From Pseudomonadota bacterium (GTDB lineage Bacteria; Pseudomonadota; Alphaproteobacteria; GCA-2731375), in assembly GCA_027623205.1 (NCBI GenBank), contig JAQBYC010000013.1, positions 1 to 58,814 on the forward strand: a stretch of 58,814 nucleotides of DNA, in the 5' to 3' direction. Position numbers and translations under genes: made by a program. The notes under the pieces are model-generated. The model saw nothing but the letters and a program-made list of their open reading frames with translations. It was not told the DNA's origin and did no database searches. Positions within the stretch are counted from its first letter, which is position 1. Every line of letters begins with the position of its first letter. This document shows, one piece after another, positions 25,507-34,151 of this stretch.

Positions 25507-26424
25507 CTACAACGGATCCGAGGTGAAGACGGTCCGCGCGTTCCCCAGATCGGTCAGGTTCGAACGAAAGGCTGGAAAGGCGTTGTCCAGCATGGTCGAT
25601 GGCGTCCAACCTTCCGTATTGGCGATGCCGCGAATGGGCCGAGGCTGGTTCCAGATATAAACTTCGTTGCCCCGGATCGAAAAAATCTGTCCGGTTAGAT
25701 CCTTGGCGCCGTCCGCGACCAGAGCGACGCCCAGGGGCGCGATCTGATCGGGCCGCATGCGCGCCTTGGTCAGTTCCATGCGCCGGGCTGTCGCTTCATC
25801 CTTGATGGGGATGGTGCCGATCATGCGGGTCCAGGCGGAGGGCGACAGGATGTTGCTGCGCACATTCTTGCGCTCATTCTCCATGGCGATGACCCGGGAC
25901 AGGCCCACAATGCCCATTTTTGCGGCGGCATAGTTGGTTTGGCCAATATTGCCGACCAGTCCGGAGGTGGAGGTGAACAAAACATACGCGCCGTCTTCCT
26001 GATCACGAAAATGATTGATGGTGGCGCGGGTGACGTTGAAGGATCCCTTCAGGTGAACATTGATCACCGCGTCCCAATCTTCCTCGGACATCTTGTGGAA
26101 CATGGTATCGCGCAGAATGCCGGCTGGTGAAATGACACCGTGCAGGCCGCCAAAGCTGTCCATGGCCTGTTCAAACATGGCCTTGGCGCCGGACATCAGG
26201 GCCACGCTGTCGGAATTGGCCACTGCCTCGCCACCCGCCGCCTTGATCTCGTTGACCACTTCCTGGGCCGGGCCAACCGCGCCCTCGTCATCGCCAGAGA
26301 TCGAACCGCCCAGATCGTTGACCACCACCTTGGCGCCTTCGCGGGCCGCCAGCAGGGCATGTTCGCGCCCGATGCCGCGGCCGGCACCCGTGATTAAAAT
26401 TACCTTGCCGTCAAGCACGCCCAT
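25507..26424 (-). CDS. SDR-family (3R)-hydroxyacyl-CoA dehydrogenase-like protein
   Basis: A 305-residue short-chain dehydrogenase close to the dehydrogenase part of multifunctional enzyme 2 (17-beta-HSD type 4). It has the cofactor loop GAGRGIG at 13-19, NDLGG at 36-40 (NAD-type), and Ser152, Tyr165 and Lys169 (GQTNYAAAK) as the catalytic triad. The structural NNAG motif is SPAG (99-102), an unusual substitution. GGAGGAAGC precedes ATG 26424. It is the first gene of the eleven-gene minus-strand operon and should oxidise the product of the adjacent MaoC hydratase to a 3-ketoacyl-CoA. Confidence 0.93.
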   Translation of the reverse strand: MGVLDGKVILITGAGRGIGREHALLAAREGAKVVVNDLGGSISGDDEGAVGPAQEVVNEIKAAGGEAVANSDSVALMSGAKAMFEQAMDSFGGLHGVISPAGILRDTMFHKMSEEDWDAVINVHLKGSFNVTRATINHFRDQEDGAYVLFTSTSGLVGNIGQTNYAAAKMGIVGLSRVIAMENERKNVRSNILSPSAWTRMIGTIPIKDEATARRMELTKARMRPDQIAPLGVALVADGAKDLTGQIFSIRGNEVYIWNQPRPIRGIANTEGWTPSTMLDNAFPAFRSNLTDLGNARTVFTSDPL

Positions 26425-26494
26425 GGTCCGCTTCCTCCGGTTTTGCTGTTGTCAAGAGAATCTAACGCCTGTTCGTAAGACTTGGAAGCCCTTC

Positions 26495-26538
26495 CCCCGG
26501 CGAACCATCGCCGTTTGCAATACCTATTGGCGCCGGGG
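26495..26538. repeat. Inverted repeat between the BMP gene and the beta-oxidation operon
   Basis: CCCCGGCG at 26495-26502 and CGCCGGGG at 26531-26538 are perfect 8 bp arms separated by 28 bases. There is no following T run, so this is not a classical terminator. It lies between the end of the BMP gene and the SDR start and could be an operator or a structural element in the transcript. Confidence 0.4.
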
Positions 26539-26564
26539 CACGGTCTGCTTTCCAATTTCACTAG

Positions 26565-27662
26565 CTATTTCGGCAAATTCCCTTGGACGCCTTGGACGTA
26601 CCAATTCATCGACAATAGGGCGCCATCATCCAGAGTTTTGCCGGCGGATACCTTTTCCATTCCCATCTGATCGCGGATCGGCCCGGCAAAGGGATGTACG
26701 GCACCGGCGATGATGTCCGCCTGAGCCTTTTGGGCCATGGCGCGCACGTCTGTAGGTATGGCGGTGTTATAGGGCGCCATGACCACCATGCCCTGTTTCA
26801 GACCGCCCCAGGTATCGCCGGCTTTCCAGGTGCCGTCCAGCACCGCCCTGGCGCGGGAAACGTAATAGCCGTCCCAAACATCGACGATCGCGGTAAGATG
26901 GGATTTTGGCCCGAAGTGGCTCATGTCAGATGCCTGACCCACGGCCCATACACCCCGGTCCTGGGCCGCCTGCACGGCCGCCGGGCTGTCGGTATGTTGT
27001 AAGATCACGTCGGCGCCCTGGTCGATCAGGGCCTTGGCCGCCGCACCCTCCTTGCCGGGATCGTACCAAGTGTTTACCCAGACCACTTTCACCGTGGCCT
27101 TGGGATTGACTTGGCGCAGGGCGAGGGTGAAGGCATTGATGCCGCGTACAACTTCAGGAATGGGGAAAGAACCGATATAGCCGATGATGTTGGATTTGGT
27201 CATCTTGCCGGCGATCAGGCCGGCGATGTGACGGCCCTCGTAAAAGCGGGCCCCATAGGTCGCCACGTTGGCGGACTGTTTGTAGCCCGTGGCGTGCTCA
27301 AAGCGCACGTCGGGGAAGCTTTTCGCCACCTTCAAGGTCGGGTTCATGAAACCGAACGAGGTGGTGAAGATCAGCTTGTGGCCGGAAGCGGCGAGCTGGC
27401 GGATTACCCGTTCCGCATCGGCGCCTTCCTTGACGCTTTCCACCAGGGTGGTCTTGACCTTGTCGCCAAAGGCTTTGTCGATCGCCTTGCGGCCCACGTC
27501 ATGGCGGTAAGTCCAGCCGTGGTCGCCGACCGGACCGACATAGACGAAGCCAACTTTCAGGGGCTCGGCCTGGGCCATGCCCGGCATGGCCGCGCTCAGC
27601 GCGGTCGCCGCGATGGCGGCGCCCAACCAGATCGCGGTACGTTTGATGATTGTGGTTTTCAC
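26565..27662 (-). CDS. BMP family ABC transporter substrate-binding protein
   Basis: Periplasmic binding protein of the basic membrane protein (Bmp/Med) family, which serves importers of purine nucleosides and related compounds. I place the start at GTG 27662, six bases behind GGGAGAAG, giving VKTTIIKRTAIWLGAAIAA, a signal peptide with cut after AQA near residue 29; the open frame continues upstream through a permease gene and is not coding there. Mature features are KVGFVYVGPVGDHGWTYRHD and HKLIFTTSFGFMNPTL. Length is 365 residues. It is the last gene of the gpt-ABC cluster. Confidence 0.92.
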   Translation of the reverse strand: MKTTIIKRTAIWLGAAIAATALSAAMPGMAQAEPLKVGFVYVGPVGDHGWTYRHDVGRKAIDKAFGDKVKTTLVESVKEGADAERVIRQLAASGHKLIFTTSFGFMNPTLKVAKSFPDVRFEHATGYKQSANVATYGARFYEGRHIAGLIAGKMTKSNIIGYIGSFPIPEVVRGINAFTLALRQVNPKATVKVVWVNTWYDPGKEGAAAKALIDQGADVILQHTDSPAAVQAAQDRGVWAVGQASDMSHFGPKSHLTAIVDVWDGYYVSRARAVLDGTWKAGDTWGGLKQGMVVMAPYNTAIPTDVRAMAQKAQADIIAGAVHPFAGPIRDQMGMEKVSAGKTLDDGALLSMNWYVQGVQGNLPK

Positions 27663-27724
27663 GTTGCTTCTCCCAATTGCCTGAACTGTATTTTCCGCGC
27701 AAAAGATCGCTACGTCGAGAGGCA

Positions 27725-28645
27725 TTAGGCCTCGGGGTGAAAAATTCGGCCCAGGCTGGCGGGCGCATTCAAGCGGGCCCGGGTTCCATCGGCGGAAATC
27801 GCCACCAAGACGGCAATAGTCGCCACATAGGGCAGCATGGACAGGAACTGCGAGGGAATGGCAAAGCCAAAGCCCTGGACATGCAATTGCGCCACCGTGA
27901 TGCCGCCAAACAGATAGGCGCCCGACAGCAATCGCCCCGGTCGCCAGGTGGCGAAGACGACCAATGCCAGGGCGATCCAGCCCCGCCCGGCGGTCATGTT
28001 CTCGGCCCACATGGGGGTATAGGCGAGAGACAGATAGGCCCCGCCCAGGCCCGCCATGGCGCCGCCGAATAACAGCGCCAGATAACGCACCAAGATCACC
28101 GGATGGCCCAGGGCATGTGCCGCCTGATGGCTTTCGCCAATGGCACGCAGAACCAAGCCGGCCCGGCTGCGTTCGAGAAACCAGATGGTCAGCGGAATTG
28201 ACAGGATGGAAAGGTAGACCAGGACATCATGGCCAAACAGCAGAGGCCCAATGATGGCCAGATCGCCGAGGCCGGGCAGGTCCAGTTGCGGCAGGCGCGT
28301 CACCGGCATGCCGACAAATGACCGGCCGAGCAGGGCGCTGGCACCGATGCCGAAAATTGTCAGGGCCAGGCCCGAGGCGACCTGATTGGCCAGCAGGGTC
28401 AGGGTCAACAGGGCAAACACCAGGGCCATCGCCGCTCCCGCGGCGGCACCCGCCAGAATTCCCAAGGTGGCGCTGCCGGTGGTCAGGGTGACGGCAAAGG
28501 CGCCAACCGCGCCCAGCACCATCATGCCCTCGACTCCCAGGTTTAAAACACCGGACTTTTCCACCACCAGCTCTCCCACCGCCGCAAACAATAACGGCGT
28601 GGCGGCGCCGATCACCGAAATCAGGACAGCAGCCAGTATTTCCAT
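27725..28645 (-). CDS. BMP-type ABC transporter permease (second)
   Basis: A 306-residue inner-membrane permease of the branched-chain amino acid/nucleoside type (BPD_transp_2), with about nine hydrophobic helices and the motifs LNLGVEGMMVLGAV (near 35-48) and WIALALVVFATWRPGR (near 235). It resembles the smaller of the two permeases (NupQ/YufQ type) in BMP-dependent nucleoside importers. It starts at the last base of the preceding permease gene, so the two are tightly coupled. Confidence 0.93.
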   Translation of the reverse strand: MEILAAVLISVIGAATPLLFAAVGELVVEKSGVLNLGVEGMMVLGAVGAFAVTLTTGSATLGILAGAAAGAAMALVFALLTLTLLANQVASGLALTIFGIGASALLGRSFVGMPVTRLPQLDLPGLGDLAIIGPLLFGHDVLVYLSILSIPLTIWFLERSRAGLVLRAIGESHQAAHALGHPVILVRYLALLFGGAMAGLGGAYLSLAYTPMWAENMTAGRGWIALALVVFATWRPGRLLSGAYLFGGITVAQLHVQGFGFAIPSQFLSMLPYVATIAVLVAISADGTRARLNAPASLGRIFHPEA

Positions 28646-29739
28646 CAGCCGGCCTCCTGAACCATTGCCGCCCGGCGCCAGCGGATGCGGTAGCGGACCA
28701 GCACATCCGCCGCCAAAAGGAAGAACAACAACATGCCCTGAAAGACGCCGGAGACTGCCAAGGGCAGTCCCAATTCGATCTGCACGGTTTCCCCGCCCAG
28801 GTATGACAAGGCAATAAACAGACCCGACAGCAGAATACCGACCGGGTGCAGGCGGCCCAGAAAGGCCACGATAATGGCGGTGAAGCCATAACCCGGCGAG
28901 ATCGAGGGCTGTAGTTGGCCAATCGGTCCAGCGACTTCGAACAGGCCGGCCAGACCGGCAAGGGCGCCGCCCGTCAACAGGGTGATCCAGATCAGGCGGT
29001 TTACGGAAAAACCGGCCAGGCCGGCCGCCGCCGGGGTCAGGCCTACCACCTTAATTTGAAAACCAATAAACATCCGCGCCATCACCCACCAGGCGCCCAG
29101 CGCCAGGAACAGGGTAATCGGTGCACCCAGATGTAGGCGGGTGCCCATGGTCAAAAGGGGCAAAAGAACACTGTCCGCGAACATGCGTGATTGGGGAAAG
29201 GAAAAGCCATCGGGATCCTTCCACGGCCCATGCACCAGATAGCTCAACAACAGGATTGCCACATAAGTCAGCATCAGGGAGGTAAGAATTTCGTTTGCAT
29301 TGAAACGAGTCTTCAAAAACGCCGGAATGGCGGCCCAGGCGGCGCCCCCCAAAAGGCCGGCGACGATCATGGCCGGCAGAACCCAAGCCGCGGCATCGTC
29401 GCCGGCCCATAGGGCAATGCCGCCGCCGGCAATGGCCCCCAGAGTGAGCTGTCCCTCGGCTCCGATGTTCCAGACATTGGCGCGAAAACCGAACGACAAT
29501 CCGATGGCGCACAGGACCAGGGGCGTTGCTTTCACGGTCAGTTCGGCCAGATCATAGACGCTGGATAGGGGCTGGATGAAGAAGGCATACAGAACTGCCG
29601 GCGGATGATGCCCAAGGGCCGCGAACAGCACGGAGCCACAGGCCATGGTCAAGGCCACGGCGAGCACCGGCGTTGCATAAACCATTGTGCGGGAGGCGCC
29701 AATCCTGGCTTCAAGTCTGGGCCGCACGCCGCTCTCCAC
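28645..29739 (-). CDS. BMP-type ABC transporter permease (first)
   Basis: A 364-residue permease, the larger partner (NupP/YufP type), with about ten helices and the motifs NVWNIGAEGQLTLGAIAGGG (near 89-108) and PGYGFTAIIVAFLGRLHPVG (near 294). Translation probably starts at GTG 29739 behind CAGGGAAAACG, overlapping the ATPase gene by 29 bases; ATG 29685 is an alternative. It forms the membrane channel with the downstream permease. Confidence 0.92.
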   Translation of the reverse strand: MESGVRPRLEARIGASRTMVYATPVLAVALTMACGSVLFAALGHHPPAVLYAFFIQPLSSVYDLAELTVKATPLVLCAIGLSFGFRANVWNIGAEGQLTLGAIAGGGIALWAGDDAAAWVLPAMIVAGLLGGAAWAAIPAFLKTRFNANEILTSLMLTYVAILLLSYLVHGPWKDPDGFSFPQSRMFADSVLLPLLTMGTRLHLGAPITLFLALGAWWVMARMFIGFQIKVVGLTPAAAGLAGFSVNRLIWITLLTGGALAGLAGLFEVAGPIGQLQPSISPGYGFTAIIVAFLGRLHPVGILLSGLFIALSYLGGETVQIELGLPLAVSGVFQGMLLFFLLAADVLVRYRIRWRRAAMVQEAG

Positions 29740-31273
29740 CGTTTTCCCTGCCGTGGCCGGTGGCCTGACCGCCCATCAACAGACCGATCCGCCCGATGTC
29801 CGCCGCCGCGGTCACCATGCATTCTGAAAGCCGCCCCTCTGACAGCACCGCGAAGCGGTCGCTGATCTGCAGCAATTCGTCCAAATCCTGACTGACCACC
29901 AGGATGGCCGCGCCCTGGCGGGCCAGGTCCAGCAAGGCGGTATGGATGGCTGCGGCGGCACCGGCATCGACCCCCCAGGTGGGATGCGCGACCACCAGCA
30001 CTTTCGGCTGCTGCAACAATTCCCGGCCGATGATGAATTTTTGCAGATTGCCCCCGGACAGGCTGCCCGCATGACTGCCGATACTGCCCGTAACCACCTG
30101 AAATGATTTCACGATTCTTTGCGCATAATCCCGGGTTCGGGGAAACATGATGCTGCCCCGCGACAACAGGTCCTGACGTTCGTAGCCAGTTAACAAGGCA
30201 TTATCCGTCAACGACATCTCCGGCACCGCACCGTGTCCCAGGCGTTCTTCCGGCACGAATGCCAGCCCCAGGCGGCGGCGGCGGCGGGGGCCAAGATCGC
30301 CCGCGTCCTGATCGTCGATGCGAATGTCCCCGGCATTGGGGCATAGCTGTTCACCGCTCAATGCCGCCAGCAGGGTGTTCTGGCCGTTGCCTGCGACGCC
30401 GGCGATGCCGAGAATTTCGCCGGCCGCAACCTCGAACTCTATACCGGTTATCGCGGTGCCATGGATGGCAGCCGCCGCCATGTTCAGGCCGCGAACCTGC
30501 AGCCGCGCCGCCCCGCAAGGGCCGCCGGCGGTCTTGCTGGCCTGGCTAAAATCCTCACCGATCATCAGGCGAGCGAGATCGCGGGCGGTCTCCTGACGGG
30601 GGTCACAGGTGGCAACAACCCGGCCCGCCCGCAGCACCGTGGCGCGATCGCACAAAGCGCGAATTTCTTGCAGTTTATGGCTGATATAAAGAATTGTGCA
30701 GCCTTCGTCGGCCAGTTGCCGCAAGGTGATGAACAAAGCCTCCGCCTCGCCGGGTGTCAGGACCGAGGTCGGCTCGTCCATGATCAACAGGCGCGGTTCC
30801 TGCATCAGACAACGGACAATCTCGACCCTTTGCCGCTCGCCCACCGACAGGTCATGCACCACTTTTTCAGGGGCCAGAGCCAAGCCATAGCGGCGGCCAA
30901 CTTCGCCAACGCGGGCCGACAAAGCGTCCAGCCCCGCGCCATGATCCAGTCCCAGGGCGACATTCTCGGCCACGGTCATGGATTCAAACAACGAGAAATG
31001 TTGAAACACCATGGCAATGCCCAGGCGCCGGGCCTGGGAGGGCGAGGCAATGGATACCGGCTGCCCATCCCATTTAATATCCCCGCCGTCTGCCCGTAAG
31101 ATACCATAGATAATCTTGACCAGCGTGCTTTTGCCGGCGCCATTTTCGCCCAGCAGGGCATGAATTTCACCCGGACCAAGGGTCAGATCGATATGATCGT
31201 TGGCCAGGCAGCCGGGAAACTGCTTGGTTATACCGCGCAATTGCAATCGCGCCGGCACACCTCGTTCGGCCAT
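29711..31273 (-). CDS. BMP-type ABC transporter ATP-binding protein (double domain)
   Basis: A 520-residue protein with two fused ABC domains, the architecture of sugar and nucleoside importer ATPases. The first domain has Walker A GENGAGKST (42-50), signature LSVGERQRVEI and Walker B LLIMDEPTSVLTP. The second has the usual degenerate Walker A (GVAGNGQNTLL) and signature LSGGNLQKFIIGRELL, so only one site is likely to hydrolyse ATP efficiently. I prefer ATG 31273, eight bases behind AAGGGTGG, over GTG 31285. It lies 61 bases after the phosphoribosyltransferase gene. Confidence 0.94.
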   Translation of the reverse strand: MAERGVPARLQLRGITKQFPGCLANDHIDLTLGPGEIHALLGENGAGKSTLVKIIYGILRADGGDIKWDGQPVSIASPSQARRLGIAMVFQHFSLFESMTVAENVALGLDHGAGLDALSARVGEVGRRYGLALAPEKVVHDLSVGERQRVEIVRCLMQEPRLLIMDEPTSVLTPGEAEALFITLRQLADEGCTILYISHKLQEIRALCDRATVLRAGRVVATCDPRQETARDLARLMIGEDFSQASKTAGGPCGAARLQVRGLNMAAAAIHGTAITGIEFEVAAGEILGIAGVAGNGQNTLLAALSGEQLCPNAGDIRIDDQDAGDLGPRRRRRLGLAFVPEERLGHGAVPEMSLTDNALLTGYERQDLLSRGSIMFPRTRDYAQRIVKSFQVVTGSIGSHAGSLSGGNLQKFIIGRELLQQPKVLVVAHPTWGVDAGAAAAIHTALLDLARQGAAILVVSQDLDELLQISDRFAVLSEGRLSECMVTAAADIGRIGLLMGGQATGHGRENGGERRAAQT

Positions 31274-31334
31274 GATCGTGTCCACCCTTCACCCCGCCAA
31301 TCTATTGGTACCCGGCACTGCCGCGATTGCAAGG

Positions 31335-31817
31335 TTATGTGGGCCGGCCGTTGCGGGCAATCGGCTGAACGAATTGTAACTCCGTATCCCAGGGCAGAAA
31401 AATCCAGGTATCCTGGCTGACTTCGGTGACGAACGTATCGACCAGCGCGCGGCCCGCGGGCTTGGCATAGACCGTGGCGTAATGGGCCTGGGGCAGCATC
31501 GCCCGGACCACCCTGGCGGTGGCGCCGGTATCAACCAGATCGTCAATGATCAGGACATCGCCGCCATCATCCCCCACCGCTTTCAGGATCTGCGGCTGGG
31601 CCCGGTCCTGGTGGTCGTAGCTGCTTATGCAGATGGTATCGATCAGCCGTACCTCCAGTTCCCGGGCGACAATACAGGCCGGCACCATGCCGCCGCGGGT
31701 AATGGAGACAATGCGTCGCCAAGGACCGTTTTCCGCCAAACGCCAGGCCAAGGCCTTGCTGTCCCGGTGCAGCTGATCCCAGGATACGGGAAACCCCTTG
31801 CTATAGCTGTCTTGCAT
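31335..31817 (-). CDS. gpt: Xanthine-guanine phosphoribosyltransferase
   Basis: A 160-residue purine salvage enzyme that attaches 5-phosphoribose from PRPP to xanthine, guanine or hypoxanthine. It matches Escherichia coli Gpt along its length: [17 protein letters not shown] (38-54), [10 protein letters not shown] (60-69) and the PRPP loop [13 protein letters not shown] (88-100), then KPAGR and DTWIFLPWD. It is the first gene of a cluster with the BMP importer, so imported purines or nucleosides probably feed directly into it. Confidence 0.95.
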   Translation of the reverse strand: MQDSYSKGFPVSWDQLHRDSKALAWRLAENGPWRRIVSITRGGMVPACIVARELEVRLIDTICISSYDHQDRAQPQILKAVGDDGGDVLIIDDLVDTGATARVVRAMLPQAHYATVYAKPAGRALVDTFVTEVSQDTWIFLPWDTELQFVQPIARNGRPT

Positions 31818-31886
31818 CGTCGGCGCCTCAATTCAGGTTTGACAGTGTCCTGGAGCTGATAAGCGGCCGGGTAAGCGGTCCTGACG

Positions 31887-33065
31887 CTATCGGCTCAGGC
31901 TCCGCATGCCTTTATCCAGCCCGTCCAGGGTCAAACCGAACATGCGGTGTCCCATGACCTGTTGCAGCATTTGCAGGGACGGGGTGTATTCCCAATGCCG
32001 TTCCGGCACCGGATTTAACCAGCAGGCATGTTTGAAATGGTCCAGCATGCGTTGCATCCAGACCTGGCCGGCTTCTTCGTTCCAATGTTCCACGCTGCCG
32101 CCCGGATAGACGATTTCATAGGGGCTCATGGTGGCATCGCCGACAAAAATCAGCTTCCAGTCCGGACCATAGGTGTTGATCAACTGCGAGGTTGGGATGT
32201 GTTCGGTATGGCGCCGGCGGTTATCTTTCCAGACCTTCTCGTACATGCAATTGTGGAAATAGTAATATTCAAGATGCTTGAATTCCGTCCGCGTGGCCGA
32301 AAACAATTCTTCCAAGGTGCGGATATGGTCGTCCATGGAACCGCCCACATCCAGCAATAACAACACCTTGACCGTGTTGCGCCGTTCCGGCCGCATGCGG
32401 ATGTCGATCCAGCCGCCGTTCTTGGCGGTGGATTTGATGGTGCCGTCCATGTCCAATTCATCAGGCGCGCCCTGCCGGGCGAACTGGCGAAGGCGGCGCA
32501 AGGCGACCTTGATATTGCGGGTACCAAGCACGACACTGTCATCGAAGTTGCGGTATTCCCGCTTGTCCCACACCTTGACCGCACGGCGGTGGCGGGATTT
32601 TTCCTGGCCGATGCGCACGCCTTCCGGATTGTAGCCGTGGGCGCCAAACGGCGAGGTGCCGCCGGTACCTATCCATTTGCTGCCGCCCTGATGGCGTTTT
32701 TCCTGTTCTTCGAGGCGCTTTTTCAGCTCCTCCATGATCTTTTCCCAGCCGCCGAGGGCCTCGATCTTGGCCTTTTCCTCGTCGCTAAGGTGCAATTCCG
32801 TCAGCTTGCGCAGCCATTCCTCCGGGATTTCCGCCGTGTCCGGATTGTCGGGCGGCTCCAACCCCTTGAAGACCGAGCCAAAGACTCGGTCGAATTTATC
32901 CAGATTGCGTTCGTCCTTCACCAGACAGGAACGCGAGAGATAATAAAAATTCTCGACATTGTATTCGGCCACGTTGAGGGACATGGCCTCCAGAAGGGTC
33001 AGGTATTCCTTCAGGCTGACCGGAACCTTGGCCGCTTTCAGCTCGAAAAACAGATTGAAGAACAT
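31887..33065 (-). CDS. VWA domain protein of the CoxE-like family
   Basis: A 392-residue cytoplasmic protein. Residues about 1-125 are helical and charged, with a coiled-coil-like stretch at 93-125; a von Willebrand A domain starts near 230, with the metal site DVGGS (239-243), where the usual DxSxS has Gly in the third position, as is often seen in this family. It lies 34 bases downstream of a MoxR ATPase gene, the standard pairing in which the ATPase remodels or loads a target with help of the VWA protein. CO dehydrogenase genes, the partners of true CoxE, are not present. Confidence 0.9.
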   Translation of the reverse strand: MFFNLFFELKAAKVPVSLKEYLTLLEAMSLNVAEYNVENFYYLSRSCLVKDERNLDKFDRVFGSVFKGLEPPDNPDTAEIPEEWLRKLTELHLSDEEKAKIEALGGWEKIMEELKKRLEEQEKRHQGGSKWIGTGGTSPFGAHGYNPEGVRIGQEKSRHRRAVKVWDKREYRNFDDSVVLGTRNIKVALRRLRQFARQGAPDELDMDGTIKSTAKNGGWIDIRMRPERRNTVKVLLLLDVGGSMDDHIRTLEELFSATRTEFKHLEYYYFHNCMYEKVWKDNRRRHTEHIPTSQLINTYGPDWKLIFVGDATMSPYEIVYPGGSVEHWNEEAGQVWMQRMLDHFKHACWLNPVPERHWEYTPSLQMLQQVMGHRMFGLTLDGLDKGMRSLSR

Positions 33066-33099
33066 AGGCTTTATCCCTGCTCTCTATTGGGTTTTCCGC

Positions 33100-33948
33100 T
33101 CAATTGCCCTGCTCGCGGCGGGCCAGAAATGCCAGCCGTTCGAATAAATGCACGTCCTGTTCGTTTTTCAACAAGGCGCCGTGCAGGGGCGGTATCAGTT
33201 TCTTCGGATCCTTGTTGCGCAAAACCTCGGGCGAAATATCGTCGGACATCAAAAGCTTCAGCCAATCCAGCAATTCCGAGGTAGAGGGCTTTTTCTTCAA
33301 GCCGGGAACGTCGCGCACTTCATAGAAAATATTCAGTGCTTCGCGCACCAGGTTTTTCTGAATATCGGGGTAATGCACATCGATGATTTCCTGCATGGTA
33401 TCCCGCTCCGGAAAGCGGATGTAGTGGAAAAAACAGCGGCGCAGGAAGGCATCCGGCAATTCCTTTTCATTGTTCGAGGTGATCATGACAATGGGCCGGT
33501 TGACCGCCGTAATGGTCTCCTGGGTTTCGTAGACGTAGAACTGCATGCGATCCAGTTCCAACAGCAAATCGTTGGGAAACTCGATATCCGCCTTGTCCAC
33601 CTCGTCGATCAAAAGCACGGGGGACAGATCCGCCGTGAAGGCATCCCACAGCTTGCCCCGTACGATGTAGTTGGAGATATCCTTGACCTTTTCCTCACCC
33701 AGTTGGGAATCCCGCAGACGGGATACGGCGTCATATTCGTACAGGCCCTGGGCAGCCTTGGTGGTGGATTTGACGTGCCATTCGATCAACGGCCGCTCCA
33801 GCGCCCTGGCGACTTCATGGGCCAGAACTGTCTTGCCCGTACCCGGCTCCCCCTTTATCAACAGGGGCCGTTGCAGGGTAATGGCCGCGTTGACCGCGAT
33901 CATCAGGTCGTCCGTCGCTATATAAGAATCCGTGCCGGTAAATTTCAT
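33100..33948 (-). CDS. MoxR-family AAA+ ATPase
   Basis: A 282-residue AAA+ ATPase of the MoxR group. Walker A is GEPGTGKT (33-40), Walker B VLLIDEVDKAD, and sensor 1 is in MITSNNEKELPDAFLRRC with the arginine finger region. MoxR proteins act as chaperones in assembly or metal loading of specific enzyme complexes, normally with a VWA partner, which is encoded next. The target here is not evident from the neighbourhood, as no cofactor-dependent dehydrogenase complex is adjacent. Confidence 0.93.
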   Translation of the reverse strand: MKFTGTDSYIATDDLMIAVNAAITLQRPLLIKGEPGTGKTVLAHEVARALERPLIEWHVKSTTKAAQGLYEYDAVSRLRDSQLGEEKVKDISNYIVRGKLWDAFTADLSPVLLIDEVDKADIEFPNDLLLELDRMQFYVYETQETITAVNRPIVMITSNNEKELPDAFLRRCFFHYIRFPERDTMQEIIDVHYPDIQKNLVREALNIFYEVRDVPGLKKKPSTSELLDWLKLLMSDDISPEVLRNKDPKKLIPPLHGALLKNEQDVHLFERLAFLARREQGN

Positions 33949-34151
33949 CGTTTGCTACGCCATGTTTCGTGGGAGTTCAGGGAGAAGATTTGGCGCCAAT
34001 CTAGGGCCCTGGGACGGATAACTCAAGTGGCCGGCGTCAGGGCCCAAAATCCGGCTGACAGCGTGTGGCGAACACCTATTATTCCGCTAGCGGCGCGATC
34101 CTGGCGATGGCCTGCGATGACACTGCCGATCATGGGGAAAAGGAGTTGACC

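Noticed and set aside
26445-26460. TTGACA just before the SDR start (minus strand)
   Set aside because: It lies so close to the ribosome site that a start site would fall inside the gene, so it cannot be the -35 box of this gene.
27663-28010. N-terminal extension of the BMP binding protein
   Set aside because: The frame is open but runs through the coding end of a permease gene, lacks a ribosome site, and would bury the signal peptide. GTG 27662 with GGGAGAAG is better.
31887-33948. CO dehydrogenase maturation operon (coxD-coxE)
   Set aside because: The MoxR and VWA proteins resemble CoxD/CoxE in type, but coxM, coxS, coxL, coxF and coxG are absent, and this pair is widespread without CO oxidation.
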